A stretch of DNA of 64,000 nt from Rostratula benghalensis (taxonomy: Eukaryota; Chordata; Aves; Charadriiformes; Rostratulidae). The position numbers were made by a program, and so were the translations under genes. A model generated the notes under the pieces. It saw only the letters and a list, made by a program, of their open reading frames with translations, searched no databases and was not told where the DNA came from. The stretch spans positions 1,011,175 through 1,075,174 of the forward strand of contig VXAI01000088.1 of assembly GCA_013399305.1 (NCBI GenBank), read 5' to 3'. Below, in pieces: positions 47,801 through 59,999 of this stretch (its first letter is position 1; every line of letters starts with the position of its first letter).

Positions 47801-49107
47801 TTATCTATGTCTGGTACTTTTACTGTTTATTTACATTGTCTTTTGTTCTACTTATTTCAGAAAATCGTGGTTGGAGAGATCTTTTAAAATATGAGTCCTT
47901 ACAAACTGATAAAGTTTCACTCTGATGTAATCTGCAGAAGTAACTGATATACTTTCTTCCATTGGTTAACACACACGATAATGCCAAATATTGCCAAAAC
48001 CCACAGAGATTCTTGTGTAGCCACTTGTGTGCAGTTTTGTTAATGAGCTGCAGAGCCTTTGTAATACTTGGAATGAAAGATACACGTGGCATATTCATGA
48101 TATGCTACTGAGTTTGCGTAATATATTTATGTCTAATTCATCAGTAGAATTTATTTACCAAGCTGGTCCTTCTCCAAAACATCCACGTATCTTTTCTCTT
48201 TCCTTCAATTAATTTCTCTTTCCCTGTCTTGATGTGGAGCAGCCTTTTTTTTTTTTTTTTATTATTCCTCTGCATGCTTAGTAGTATTGTGAAGACAATG
48301 GAGATGTTTTTCCTTAGTTTTTTGGACTTAGTGGATTGTAGAGGGGAAGGAAAGTTTCCAGCATCTTAAAGTGAGGAGGAACTGCACGAACTGCAGATAG
48401 GTCATTCTTCAACAGGGGAAACATTGCATGCTAGAATAGATGGTTACTTATTGAGTTTGACTCCTTCCCAAGATCCCAGACCAGACTGTAAACCCAGCAG
48501 TAGCTCCTCTTTCTTCCCAGTCCCGGTTTTATGGGTGAACCAGAACCACATGGGACCCACCTTGTGGAGCATGTGCTCAGGGAAATGGAAGCCACCAGAG
48601 GTTTCTGGAGCACAGCTGCATGAATAACCCCATCTGCACTTTTCTGACCAGAGGAATGAACTTTCCTGACCAGAGGCTGTGAAGCAGGGCGGTTGGAGAG
48701 GCTGGGGGGGAGAAATGGACCATGGTGGAGGAGGAACAGAAACTAGTGTGCTGCTTCTGCAGCTGTGGAGGCTGGGCTGCCTGCAATTTGTTGGGCTCCC
48801 CTTTCCTTCAGTGCAGCCCTTTGCATCTCAGGCTTGGCTCTTCCCTCTGTAGCAGCAGCCACCTTGGGACATTGGTCTTGAGCATGCTCAATGCAAAATA
48901 TTTTGCATCCTCACAGCAATCCACCTGAGCTAAGTTTGTTTGGCTCCTACATCAAAGTTAGCTAAAAGTTAGCTAAAGTTAGCATGGAGGGTCTGGTGTA
49001 AAATGCATCATTCTTCAACCTGTAAGACAAAATTGAGAGTTTATAATATTTTTCTTGGTTACAGTGCAGAGGATGGTGGCTATTCTTAAGAGTACTTCCT
49101 CAGTACA
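44879..49107. other. Unassigned non-coding sequence
   Basis: About 4.2 kb with no recognised gene. It holds a T-rich tract (about 45309-45350), a poly(T) run (about 48243-48261) and a short triplicated AAGTTAGCTA unit (48955-48983). A GC-bearing spot at about 46720-46830 (GAGGCCGGTTCC, TTGATTGATCTAGCTGCTGC) might be conserved. Confidence 0.55.
48955..48983. repeat. Short tandem AAGTTAGCTA triplication
   Basis: Three near-exact units of AAGTTAGCTA, at spacings of 11 and 10 bp, the last ending in AAGTTAGCA. Probably local replication slippage. No function is suggested. Confidence 0.85.
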
Positions 49108-50484
49108 GACTCATAGAGTTGTCTGGGTTGCAAGGGACCTTTGAGATCATCTAGTCTAACCATCAACCTAACTCTGATAAAAAACAACAACTCATCACTG
49201 AACCGTGTCATTGAGCACTATGTCAACCCACCTTTTGAATACCTCCAGCAATGATGCCTCAGCCACTTCCCTGGGCAGTCCTTTCCAATGCTTAATAGCC
49301 CTTTCAGTGTAAAAGTTTTTCCTGATATTCAATCTGAACCTCCCCTGGTGCAACTTGAGGCCATTTCCTCTTATCCTGTCTCCTGTGACTTGGGAGAAGA
49401 GACTAATCCCTGCCTCTCCTTTCAGGGTGTTGTAGAGAGCAATAGGGTTTCTCCTCAGCCTCCTCCTCTCCAGACTGAACAACCCCAGCTCCCTCAGCCT
49501 CTCCTTGTAAGATTTGTTCTCCAGACCCCTCACCAGCTTCATTGCCCTTCTCTTGGCCCACTCCAGCACCTCATCATCTTTTTTTGTGGTAAGGCGCCCA
49601 AAACTGGACATGGTACTCAAAATGGGGCCTCACCAGTGCTGAGTAGAGGGCATGATCACCTCCCAAGTCCTGCTCACCACCCTGATCGGGAAACAGGCCA
49701 GGATGCTGGTGGCCTTCTTGGTCACCTGGGCACAATTCTGGCTCATGTTCAACTGGCTGTTGACCAACACCCCCATGTCCTTTTCTGCCAGGCAACTCCA
49801 GCCACTCTGTAGTGCTGCGTGGGGTTGTTGTGACCCAAGTGTAGGACCCAGCACTTGGCCGTATTGAACCTCGTCCCATTGGTTTCAGCCCATTGATCCA
49901 GCCTGTTCAAACTCACAGCCTTTCTACCCTCAAGCAGGTCAGCACTCACACTTAGTTTAGTGTCATCTACAAACCTACTGAGGTTGCACTCGATCCCCTC
50001 ATCCAGATCATCAATAAAGATGTTATAGAGAACTGGCCCAAATACTGAGCCCTGGGGATCACCACTCATGACTGGCCTTCAACCGGACTTAACTCCATTC
50101 ACCACTACTCTCTGGGCCTGGCCCTCCAGCCAGTTTTTAACCCGGTGGAGAGTACTCCCATCCAAGCTATGGACAGCTAGTTTCTCCAGGAAGACACCAT
50201 AGGAGACTACATTGAAGGATTTACTAAAGTCTGGGTAAACAACATCCTCATCCACCAAATGGGTCACTTTGTCATAGAAGGAGAACAGGTTTGCCAAGCA
50301 GTACCTGTGCTGGCTGGGCCTTCACCTGGATGTCCTTCATGTGCCCCATAATGGTACTCAGGACAACCTGTTCCTTGACCTTCCCCCAGGCACCAAGGTG
50401 AGACTCACAGGCCTGTAGTTCCCCAGATCATCTTCTGACCCTTCTTGTGGATGGGCGCCACATTTGCTAGATGTCAGTTGAATG
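49108..50484 (-). mobile_element. CR1 LINE fragment, best-preserved copy (about 1.4 kb)
   Basis: A minus-strand CR1 copy. On the plus strand it starts with a degraded tail (GACTCATAGAGTTGTCTGGG) and TTTGAGATCATCTAGTCTAA. It runs upstream through the ORF2 C-terminus and most of the reverse transcriptase to about 50484. The coding part is broken into four long minus-strand open segments (49195-49620, 49574-49879, 49749-50069, 50079-50297) by only a few frameshifts. It is therefore the youngest-looking copy in the window. Confidence 0.97.
49195..50297 (-). pseudogene. CR1 ORF2 reverse transcriptase and C-terminus, frameshifted
   Basis: In minus-strand order: a segment with DFSKSFNVVSYGVFLEKLA and VKNWLEGQAQRVVVNGVKSG (RT motif A region), then [19 protein letters not shown]. 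The catalytic box FVDDTKLS follows, with both aspartates kept. Then come [16 protein letters not shown] (in a shifted frame) and a 141-residue open C-terminal piece with [19 protein letters not shown] and [20 protein letters not shown]. The order and spacing match the CR1 ORF2 family. The endonuclease domain is absent through 5' truncation and the frame changes several times, so the copy is dead. Confidence 0.92.
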
Positions 50485-53400
50485 GGTCCAGGAGGCAAAT
50501 CTGAGGTTTACATTTCCACATTTATGTTGTTTTACCGAATGTATCTCTTGTCACAGTGATCTGCACTGTTAAAAGAATATTCGCTTTGTCTGAGTTGCTC
50601 TGGGTTTTATTGGCTTAGCTGAAATGAGCTCCCCTGGATTTTGCAAAAAATCACTCGTATGTAGACATTTTTTCATATAATTAACATTGTGGGCAACTTC
50701 TGTGAAAACACATGGACTACTAAGGCACAGCTGAAGGCATTCACTACACTTGTAGAGCTGTGGGAGTGCAAAAATTTAGTGAGGACAACTGTTTGTTCTT
50801 CTTGTAAAATATCCTGTCCCTTTCAGGTAGGAAAAGCCCCAGCAGTCAGTACAAGTGTTACCTTTCTGTATGTACACTTTTAATAGATAATTGAATCTCA
50901 CTAAGAGTATCAATAATTTTGGGGTATGATTTATTTAATTCTTACTGTGATAAGAGGACCAGGATATAGTCATGTTCATATTACCTATAAGTTGCAAAAA
51001 TAATATGTATTCATGGATTAAATGCAGGGCTGGACTGAAAGTGAGGATCATTACCTTCTATTATATGGAGAACCAGCCTAAGGAAGAAAGGGCAGTCTGA
51101 AAAAACTCTATGAAAAATCTTCTATCGTATAATGAACCATGCATCACATTAGTATGGTGACTGGGCTATAAGATGTCTGCTTTTTGGAAAGCTTATTTAA
51201 TGGTTTCAGTGATTTCCTTCTCAGACAGAATATATTTTAATGATGAAGCTGAAATCTGTTCTTAGTTACTAGAATTACTCCAGATTTAACATGTGTGAGA
51301 GAGTAGTTTTGAACCAATCTTTTCAAGGGTATAGACAGCTTCTGTGATTTCTTGTGAAGATTACGTGGTCTTATCATCAAACGTGTAATTGAAAACGCCC
51401 TGGAGATGAGATAAGTGAAGGACACTTTAATATGGATCTGCAGTCATTTAGAGATTTCCTAAGGACTAACAGTGATCATTAGACAGCAATTTGGAAATGT
51501 CCAATTCTGTTTACTGGACTGCATACTTGTCTCATTACTTTGTCTTGTTTTGTCTTCTCTAGTATGCCTTTCTTCTCAAGTATCTTATTATTTCCAATTG
51601 CTTGAGAAGATCTTTCTTCACATCCCATTTCTGCAGAATTTTTAGTCTAGTAAAGCGACTAATACAGACACTAAATAGAAAAATGACATATAAATTTGAG
51701 GTGTCCAAAGATATTTCACTTTGGGAAAGGTGTTTTTGCCTGTGAGTGAAATAAACTCAATATTTTAAAATACATTTAAATATGCATTTAACTTAACTGA
51801 AGAAAAGAAAAAAATGTTCGTTTTAACTTTTGCTCCCTGCCTGAAGTCTCCTGATGAAATGGTTCTGTAATTGTATAAAAATGTAAATTCTCTTGTGGAA
51901 CAAGAAGTCAGGAAAAAAAAGGAGGAATAAATAATCATTATTCACAATGTATCCCAAAGTCTGCACTGGGATCCAGGCTTTTTCCCCTGTATTCATAAAT
52001 GCCATGAAAAAGACACAAGAAGTGACATAATTAAGTTTACTGAAATGTAAATGGTTCAGGACAGCTGAATCCATTTGTGAAGATTTTTTGAAAGATTTTG
52101 CAAGATTGACTCTTAGGTAACCCGATAAAATACAACATACAGAAAAATCTCTCACTGTATGTATACAGACTCTTAATTTAGTTATTATCCTGCAGAATAA
52201 AAAAACCTTTGGGAATTACTTTGGGTTTTTTTCTAGAAATTGAACTCATTGCTGCAGGATGCTACAGAAGCCAGATGTGGAAATGAACTCTCTAAGGGCT
52301 GAGGTACATTTGTGGGATGTACGTTGGTTAAAGGTTATTTGAAACTACTGCACCCAGGCAAGTGGTGTCTCTGACCCTAAAACACTGATTGTTGGAGACA
52401 ACAGAGGACATGCTAGGAAAGCTAATACTCAGTGGCTGATAAGGCTTTTTTATATATTGCTGTTCTCCGCAATTCTTGTACGCATGTTTTGCTCAGGCAT
52501 ATGCAGCCCACTAGCCTGACCAGATGATTTCTTTAAATGGAGAATGGCCATTTTCTGCTTTTGTGGGCATTATCCAGGGTGTTCTTTTGTCACATGTTCC
52601 CGAAGTGAAGTGTCCCTGCCAAGCAGTTGCAGGCACAGCTGGAAGAGGTCTAGCAGGGAGCACATTGTGCAATCTGATAATTTCCAGTTTGGGTCCGCCT
52701 CAGGAAATGTGACCCAAAGTGGAAATCTGTCAAGTTTCAAACCCACTAGAATGAGAATCATCACTAAATAGGCAAATTCTAAAATGACTTTGAAAGCCGT
52801 CTGAGATAATACACAAGTATCTTGCTTTGTCTTCCTTTCCAGATGAATTACGTAGTTGCAATCTGGGGAAACAGAAGCCAGTGCAAGTTCAATCCCTACT
52901 GACTTTGGATGGTTTCTTTCATTTCTTTAGGGTTTTTTGGTTTTTGTTTTTTTTTTCTTGTGCTGGTGATAAAAAAAATTCTGCATCTACTCACTTCATA
53001 ATAATTGTACCTTCTGAGGTACTTTGAATAGCTTCTGTTTGTGGTGTGTTTGAAAGTGAGTTGGATTAGCTGCAGTGTATGAATTTGAACAAAATGGAAT
53101 CCCTTCCGACCTAAAAATTAATGATATATTTAACCACAAAAATGCTGAACTGCTTGATACAGAAACAATATTTCTTCAGTTATGGGTAATCAAGTATTTT
53201 AACCTGCCAAATATAGTATGTATTATAACATCACTGTAACTGAGAAGTAATACACTGTTCCTCAAAAAAAATTATCTTCACAAAAGCTGGATTTCTGTCT
53301 CCCATTCTTTCCCACTTTTCTTCTTCTCCTTTTCCCTCCCATTAGTGACATTTGAGAAAAGTGAGGGGAAAGGAAAATGATAATCCAGAAGCTTAGAAAA

Positions 53401-55919
53401 CCTAAACATTGGCAACATTTTCAAATTATAAAAAAAATAACAAAAACCCAAGCAAGCAAGAAAGAAAAAGCAACAAAATTCTGGGACAGCATTGGATCTT
53501 ATTAATGGATGTTTTGTTGAGAAACTATTGTTCACCTCTAAAAAGGAAATAGTTAAACAAACTGCAGATGGTTCAGTCTTAACATCCTCACTTAGTTCCA
53601 ACTGTGCCTCAGAGAATTACAAATGAAGAGACTGTTTACACAGGATTTTCCCTCCTGCAAAGAAACAGCACCAGCACAGTCATGGCAGCATTTCCCAATC
53701 CCTACTCATGCAGGACTCCACTGAGAGCACTTTTAGGTGGATTGGGAGCCTGAGACCGGAAAAGGACACAGTTAGCAAGCTGTGGGGTTATCCCTCATTT
53801 CACATTGCCCCCTGGAGCTCAAGTTACCAGAAACAGAGCTTGGTGAATGGTCATGGATTCCACTTTCCTCTGGGAGATCCTCCTTCCTTGGTGGACACTC
53901 TGGTGCCATAGTTAAGTCCTGTGGTGGGTCTTCCACTTTTTCACCAGTTCAGGAAGAAATATCTCAGTAAAGGAAAATGAATACAAATTTTGCTCACTTT
54001 GAAGGGGACAAAAAGTTGTCCTTCAGAATTTACTCAAGACTCAGTCAAGAAAACTTTCTATGAGCAAAACATGAAGGACAACATCAGAAATATGACATTT
54101 CTGCCTCTGTGCCCAGGTGACACCAAAGCCTTGGATGGAGGGTTGAGTGACAACCAGCAGTGTTTGTAGGTGTATGCATTCAGTTTTCCTGCCCTCTGAC
54201 TAAGGTTATGGTAGGATTACAGGATTGTTCTTCGGAGGCAGGTGTTGGGAAGAGGCTGGGAAGTGTTGGTTCCTCCCCTCTGATGCCTTTGTGGGGCTCC
54301 AACCCAAAACCTTGTGTTTTTAACGTCTCCCATGAGGATAGAGTGAGGATTTCTGCATTAGTTTAGAGTTCTGTCTTTACAGCAGTTTAAAATAATGGAC
54401 TCTTTTTAGAAGTAATCATTTTTTTAACCAACTCTAATAAAAGTTTGTATTGTTTTTTGGGTTTGGGTGGGGTTTTTTTCATTTTCAGAATATAACTGTA
54501 AATCTTTCAGGTAAGATGAAGTGCAGGACTTTTTTTTATGGGGACTGTGCTCTGAAATTAATTCCCATTAGTGTATGTAAGAATGACCTTTAGCTTTGGT
54601 TTTCATCCAATTGCTTGTGAAGATACAGCTGCTTTTGGTCATTTTTATGAGTGAAAATCTAAATAATGTTTTACATCTATTATACTAAATAGAAAAGAAA
54701 TTTGGAAGCAATTCAGTGATGCCAAAAAATAGAAGGATATATGCAGGAATGTAAATTATATGCAGAGATGCTATGCTTGTAAGAATAAGTGAGAGCAGCT
54801 GTTAAAGTACTGGGAAACTCGTGCTGCTCTTTATTTGACATTGGAGACTTATACCAGGTTTCCCTAGGCGCTATGGTACCACTTGGAGCGAACCTTATCT
54901 GATGGGTTCACAATGGTGACACAGAGCTCTGTGGTGGTACCATCAGATGTGGTGCATGCTGTACCTGGACAACAGGCTAGCAGAGCTTGTTGGCTCAGGG
55001 GCAGCGCTGTGCAAAAGGGATTGTCCCTGCTCTGAGGCTCCAGCTGGTGTCCTTGTACCTCATCTCAGAGACATGTGGGTCCCAGGTACTGAGTACTGTG
55101 GGTCACTACACAGGGGACACAGGGGAAGGAGAAACATTCTCTGGATGCATGCGCAAGCATGGCACACAACTGGGTCTTTTGGGGTCTAGAATCCCCAGGG
55201 ACCATGTCGTCAGCATTGCCCAACTTCTCTTGATGGCTACAGTGGAGAAGAGAAGGCTTCTGCCCAGGGCTGCAGGCTATTTGTGTTGGCTGCCATCTGT
55301 AAGCAACCACATGTTGATGCCTCATAACCAGATGGCAGTGTTATTTGGCCTCTCCTCCTCCTGAGCTCAAGTCTGGGCACTGGAACTGGAGCTGCGGTGG
55401 TCCTGGGTATGGCAGGAGCTCAAGACAGTGTCTCATTCCTGCTAAGACAGATTCTGGTGAATGGCTTCCATCCTGAAAGAGAGTACAGGGACTTATTACA
55501 GTAACCTCTCAGAATGGCAACACATGCAAAACATAGTCTAAAGCCTTCTTAAGTCTAACTTTTTTCTCTGCAAGAGCAATAACTTTTTCTGGAAGGTATT
55601 ATGTGGTTTTGACTAACTTACCCAGTTTTTAATTTTCAGTTTAATTATTTGAGGGGTGTGGGAGCAATGACATTTATTTATTAATTTGTAGTTCATTGGA
55701 TTAACTTTTTTTTTTTTTTTATTGTAATGGACTAAAAAAATTTCCTACTTGAAGACTGGAAGTCAAAAACATATACTGCTTCTGCCAAAAATCTGTCTTG
55801 ACTGCTTTGCCTATGGCAAACTATGTAGTATAAAATACTTTACAATAAGCTTTGACTTTCAAGTGAACTGTATAAAAGCCCGTTTTTCAGTCACTTTTTT
55901 ACATGCAAGATCTTTCTTC
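50485..55919. other. Unassigned non-coding sequence
   Basis: About 5.4 kb without a recognised gene or transposon. A repeat-free stretch at 50540-50800 may be conserved. A T-rich run lies near 52930-52960 and a poly(T) run near 55707-55721. The GC-richer stretch at 54840-55400 has a frame of 125 codons opening on TTG, without recognisable domains. Confidence 0.55.
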
Positions 55920-56200
55920 CACTTTTGCTGTTGCAAAATGATCTTAACTCCACTGTTAGCAGAGGAGCTGGAGATCTGCGACTCTGACAGAAAGAGTCAG
56001 AATGTCCAGTTCTGTTTGTCTGAAATGATCATTAAATTAAATTTATTGTTTATGACTTGTTTATTGCTGATGCTGATAAACTATCAATTCTTGGGAGGGA
56101 ACAAGCAGAAAGCTCGCTGCTCATTTAATTGTACATTTGCACATTAGCTGAAATGGTTCTAGCGCTGCAATCCCATACCCGATGCATGAAGGAATGCTGG
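55920..56200. promoter_or_regulatory. Possible enhancer with paired forkhead-type motifs
   Basis: Two TTGTTTA motifs (56046-56052 and 56057-56063) lie 11 bp apart, about one helical turn. They sit within TGATCATTAAATTAAATTTA...GATGCTGATAAAC sequence. Downstream the unique run GTTCTAGCGCTGCAATCCC keeps CpGs. The 132-codon frame overlapping here has no domain and is rich in Leu, Phe and Cys, as AT-rich chance frames are. Regulatory function is inferred from motif spacing alone. Confidence 0.27.
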
Positions 56201-56739
56201 AGTAACGGTCTATTTCCTTCTTTTCAGGCACATGCACTATTCCCAGTAACCCAATTATACGGCTTTCTTCACACTTTATCCATAAAATGCTACTAACACA
56301 TCAAAAAACAAGTGAATCCTTACATCCTGCCGTTTTATAGCTCATAAAGCCAACTTCACCCATTCCACCCAAAGGAGTGTGCAGCCAAAACCTGGACAAA
56401 ACCAATTTAAAAAAAAAAAAATGTGCGTGCGTGTCTGGCTCTATATATGAATTATGACTATTCAAGGGATAAAAAAAATTGGAATAATTGCCAAAAAGCC
56501 AAGTGTGTAAAGGGACAGCTGGAGTTTTACGCTGGAGTTTACAATGCATTACTGTTCAATAAAAAAAAAAGGAGTCCTTTACAACAGCAGCTCATGCATC
56601 ACATGATACATAAGCTACCTCTGAATACAGAGCACCTTCTTCAAAGGAAATGTCATTTTCTATTGAATTTGCTATTAAAGGAACAGTAGGTGATCTAGCT
56701 AGAGATGTGTCATGGTGTGGAAAAGATCTGATTTCAATG

Positions 56740-57200
56740 CTTATAATGATTTGGTAGTCGACCTACTAGCTGCATCAATCCTTTCCTTCCCATCGCACTG
56801 CTCATCTGAGCACTTGCACTTTTTCTCTTTCCAAGAGTAGCAGGCTTTAAAACCCAGGACAAGGTTTTCAGATTTGGCAGTAACAAATAGCCGTTTGGGT
56901 GCTCACAATGAGGGAGGAGAGAGAAAGAAAGAAAAGGTGGGAGGCAAGCTGAATCTTTGTCCAAAGGAAAGCCGGCACTGGTCATGTCCAAATTGTCTGA
57001 GTGCCTTGAAATTTCAGAGGTTCGATGCCTAACCATTTTTTTCCATAAAGGCCAATCAAACTCCATTGGATGCACATGAGTTATTTCCCTCTTTGCTTAT
57101 TTTGTCTTCTGCTGGCCTGCCGAAATGGTAATTATGGGCGTAATTATGCTCCTTCTGTGTGACAGCTTGTAAAACCACAAGGACACCAAGAGATATCCTG
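56740..57200. promoter_or_regulatory. Possible enhancer with duplicated TAATTA site
   Basis: The 9-mer GTAATTATG occurs twice on the same strand (57128-57136 and 57140-57148), 12 bp apart, separated by GGC. Nearby are CCAATCA (57051-57057) and ACTCCATTGGATG. Repeat-free sequence with retained CpGs (CCCATCGCACTG, AATAGCCGTTTGG, AAAGCCGGCAC) extends to the left. Tandem homeodomain sites about one helical turn apart are a known arrangement for cooperative binding. No coding signature is present. Confidence 0.3.
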
Positions 57201-58129
57201 GAATAGGAGGAGAAAGAGTGGGAGACTGGCAAGCAAAAGAACAGCAAGGACAAAACCAACAAAAAATAGAAGTGTAAGGAAGGAGGAGAGTTAGGACAAA
57301 AGTGTTAGAGGATGATAAAGACTGCTGGGAGCACAGGTATCGGATGTTCAAAGCAGTGCAAGGTCACGGGTACAGCAGCGAAGAGAGGTATTTGTTTAGT
57401 CTGACCATTGTGGTTTAGCTACCAGAGGAGATCTCTGCCTCTCCAAGTGGAGACTCCTGCAGACACCCTATAAAGCTTGTGTTGCTGACCCATCCATACT
57501 GCTGTCTTCCACTGTTCATCCCGAATTTCAACCAGATAAACTTCCCTTCTGCAAGTGCAAGTGGATGTTGGCTGAGATCGGTCACTCACCTGAACTACCT
57601 CATTGGACTTGAACTTGGGATTTTGTAATGTTAAGCACAGAGGGTTAAAGTTTGTAGTATTACAAGCAGTCATTACTTTCGTGTGCTATTCGTGATATTT
57701 AATTCTCTTCCTATAGTTCCATGAGTCCTTGAATTATTTGATTATAAGCACTGCTCAGCTTTGGTACTTGCAAAATGTACCAAATGGCAAAGAAACTTCA
57801 AACATATGGATAGTAGATTGTGAAGTCAGGAATAGAAAATATCCTAAATTATAAATGTCACAGCAAAACATGATGGGGGAGCATAGATGCAAATGCAATA
57901 ACTTCCTGAAACCAGCTAGACAGCTGAGAAGATGTAATTTCATTGCATTTCTGAGCAGTGCACAGAATCTGGTTTAAAAAGTTGAAGAGCCATATTTAAT
58001 AGTAATCACAATATACTGAAATTCATTGATTTTTGTTGGCTTGACTTTTTTTTTTTCCAAGGAAAAACACAGTAGTGTTAATTAAAAGAAAAGAAGTTGA
58101 ATTAAAATAAGGAAGCTTTTTTAAAAGAA
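57201..58129. other. Unassigned non-coding sequence
   Basis: No gene or transposon recognised. Frames are under 90 codons and AT content rises toward the right end. Confidence 0.6.
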
Positions 58130-58640
58130 GTAGAAATGAAAAGCCAAAAAAAGAAAATAAAATGCTTGCAGGTGGCACAGAGATTTTCTAAAGAGGCCCA
58201 TTGTAACACAAAATAGCCTATCAACAAATAAAACAACTTTGAAAGGAAGCTCAAAGGCAAATGCCAATTCAGTAATGGTATACATGAAGCTGTTAGGTAA
58301 GGGAGGCTATCAGAACTAAAAAGAAACTTTCTTTAAGGAGTAGAGGTTGTGCCCAAACAGGGAAACCAGAAAATATTATAAGCAAGGGAGGTTAAATGGA
58401 AACCTCCATCAAAAAACCCCAAAAGAACAAAAAGGTCCTGAGGAAGGACTTTTAAAGGCAAAAAATTTAATAATAATCCCCTTTTACAAACACATATATC
58501 TTCCAAATTGTCTGCAAGGCCAATGGAAGATGAAAGGATAATGGAAGCGCTCGGGGAAGATAAGGACTGGGACAAAGTTAAATTAATTGTTTGTATCAGT
58601 GCTTACAGAGGAAAAGCTTAGGGAGTTTCTCACTATGGAT
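58130..58640 (+). mobile_element. Probable ancient LINE (CR1/L2-like) remnant
   Basis: The sequence has the layout of the region just upstream of the reverse transcriptase in CR1-like LINEs. An A-rich stretch is followed by CCAAAAGAACAAAAAGGTCC, then GAAGATAAGGACTGGGAC, then GTTTGTATCAGTGCTTACAG and AGGAAAAGCTTAGGGAG. This recalls the 'FASVFTEEKLRE' type segment of the family. Divergence is high and no terminal sequence is present, so the boundaries and the family are uncertain. It would be older than the other CR1 copies here. Confidence 0.38.
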
Positions 58641-59999
58641 GAGTCACAGCAGCTCCCTCCGGTTGTGATTTTATGATGGGTTTGAATGGACCTGAGTCCA
58701 TGCTGATTCCACATGGTGTAGTCCAGGTCTCAGAGTTTCACTGACTCTGGCCATGCCACCCTGCTCCCTCCCTTGTCCCAGGATTAGCATCTCTGCAGCC
58801 ATATGGGCAGCCAGATCAAGAAGCTAATCCCATTAATTAGCAGGCATTGGGTTTAAGGCAAAAGAATCCAAGTATTTTTATTTATGTTTTCATGGAGTGC
58901 ATAATTAAACGGTACTATGGGATGCTGTGGGGATCTGAAGGTCAATTAGTTGTGAAACCTGCTGGTGAATTTGTGGAAAGGGTCATCCAGGAAGAATAAC
59001 ATTTCTAATCAAAGAACAGCCATGTCATTAAAATTCAGCATGGTGGGAAGGTATTAGGAAGAAGTGCTTGCTCTAATTTTATGACCATCCTGGAATATTT
59101 CCTATTGGTTTCTGGCTGTGTAGCAGCTGAATTGACTTCTGCCCTAAAGACTTGCTATTCTACTCTTTATAACACCAGAAGGAAACTCACAGGACCCAGA
59201 GTACACCTCTCAAAATGTTATGATTTTCGGCCAGTCTTGGGAGAGTTGGAGATGTAGCACTTTCTCTGGTATCACATATTTGAATGTATCTCAGATGCAG
59301 GGGAAGTCTGGTGATGATTACAGAGGTCAGTTGATTTTTCGCATATAAATAGTTAAGAATAACATGTCTTGATAGCATTTTCATGGAAAAAAGGAGAAAG
59401 AATCAAGTTTTTCTTTTTTAATCCACCCTTCTGTGCCAGTGTGAAAAGAAATTAAATAGCATGCACTCTGTGCAAGAGGACGGGAGAGTATCACTGCACT
59501 CCCAGGAACTACAATTAACAAGACCTGTCCTTTTCCCTTGCAAAATAAATCTTTTGATCCACACTGAGACTAAACAAAGATTTCTCTGTTTACGTTTGGA
59601 AGCACTAAGCATCAAGGCACTAACACTAGGGGATAATCTATTAAAGAGGCTTTCTTTGTTTTAGAGTCCAGCCTTTGTAGAAGACTTTGTCAGAAAATCT
59701 TACTAAAATATTGTTCTATTACCTTAGTTTCCTCATGGCAAAAGTGCATTTTTAAATGTTCATTGGTTCTTAATTGTAAAAAAAAAAAAAAAAAGAGAAA
59801 GAAAAGGGTAAAAAGCATGCATCTGGAAGCATTTTGCTTTTATCACCAGTTCCCCCACCAGTTAGGGACATTGAATTTCTTCATCTCTTGTGTTTGGTTA
59901 CTTCATGTTGTAAAAGCTTCATTCCAGGGGACAAACACCCCAAGTTTAGGTAATATTTTTCATGACTCACAGCTTTCACAACCAATGACAACTTACTGT
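58641..59999. other. Unassigned non-coding sequence
   Basis: No gene recognised. A poly(A) run with AG-rich continuation lies at about 59779-59809. The remainder is unique sequence without a coding signature. Confidence 0.6.

Noticed and set aside
54987..55364. 125-codon frame in GC-richer DNA
   Set aside because: Opens on TTG, overlaps frames on both strands and shows no domain.
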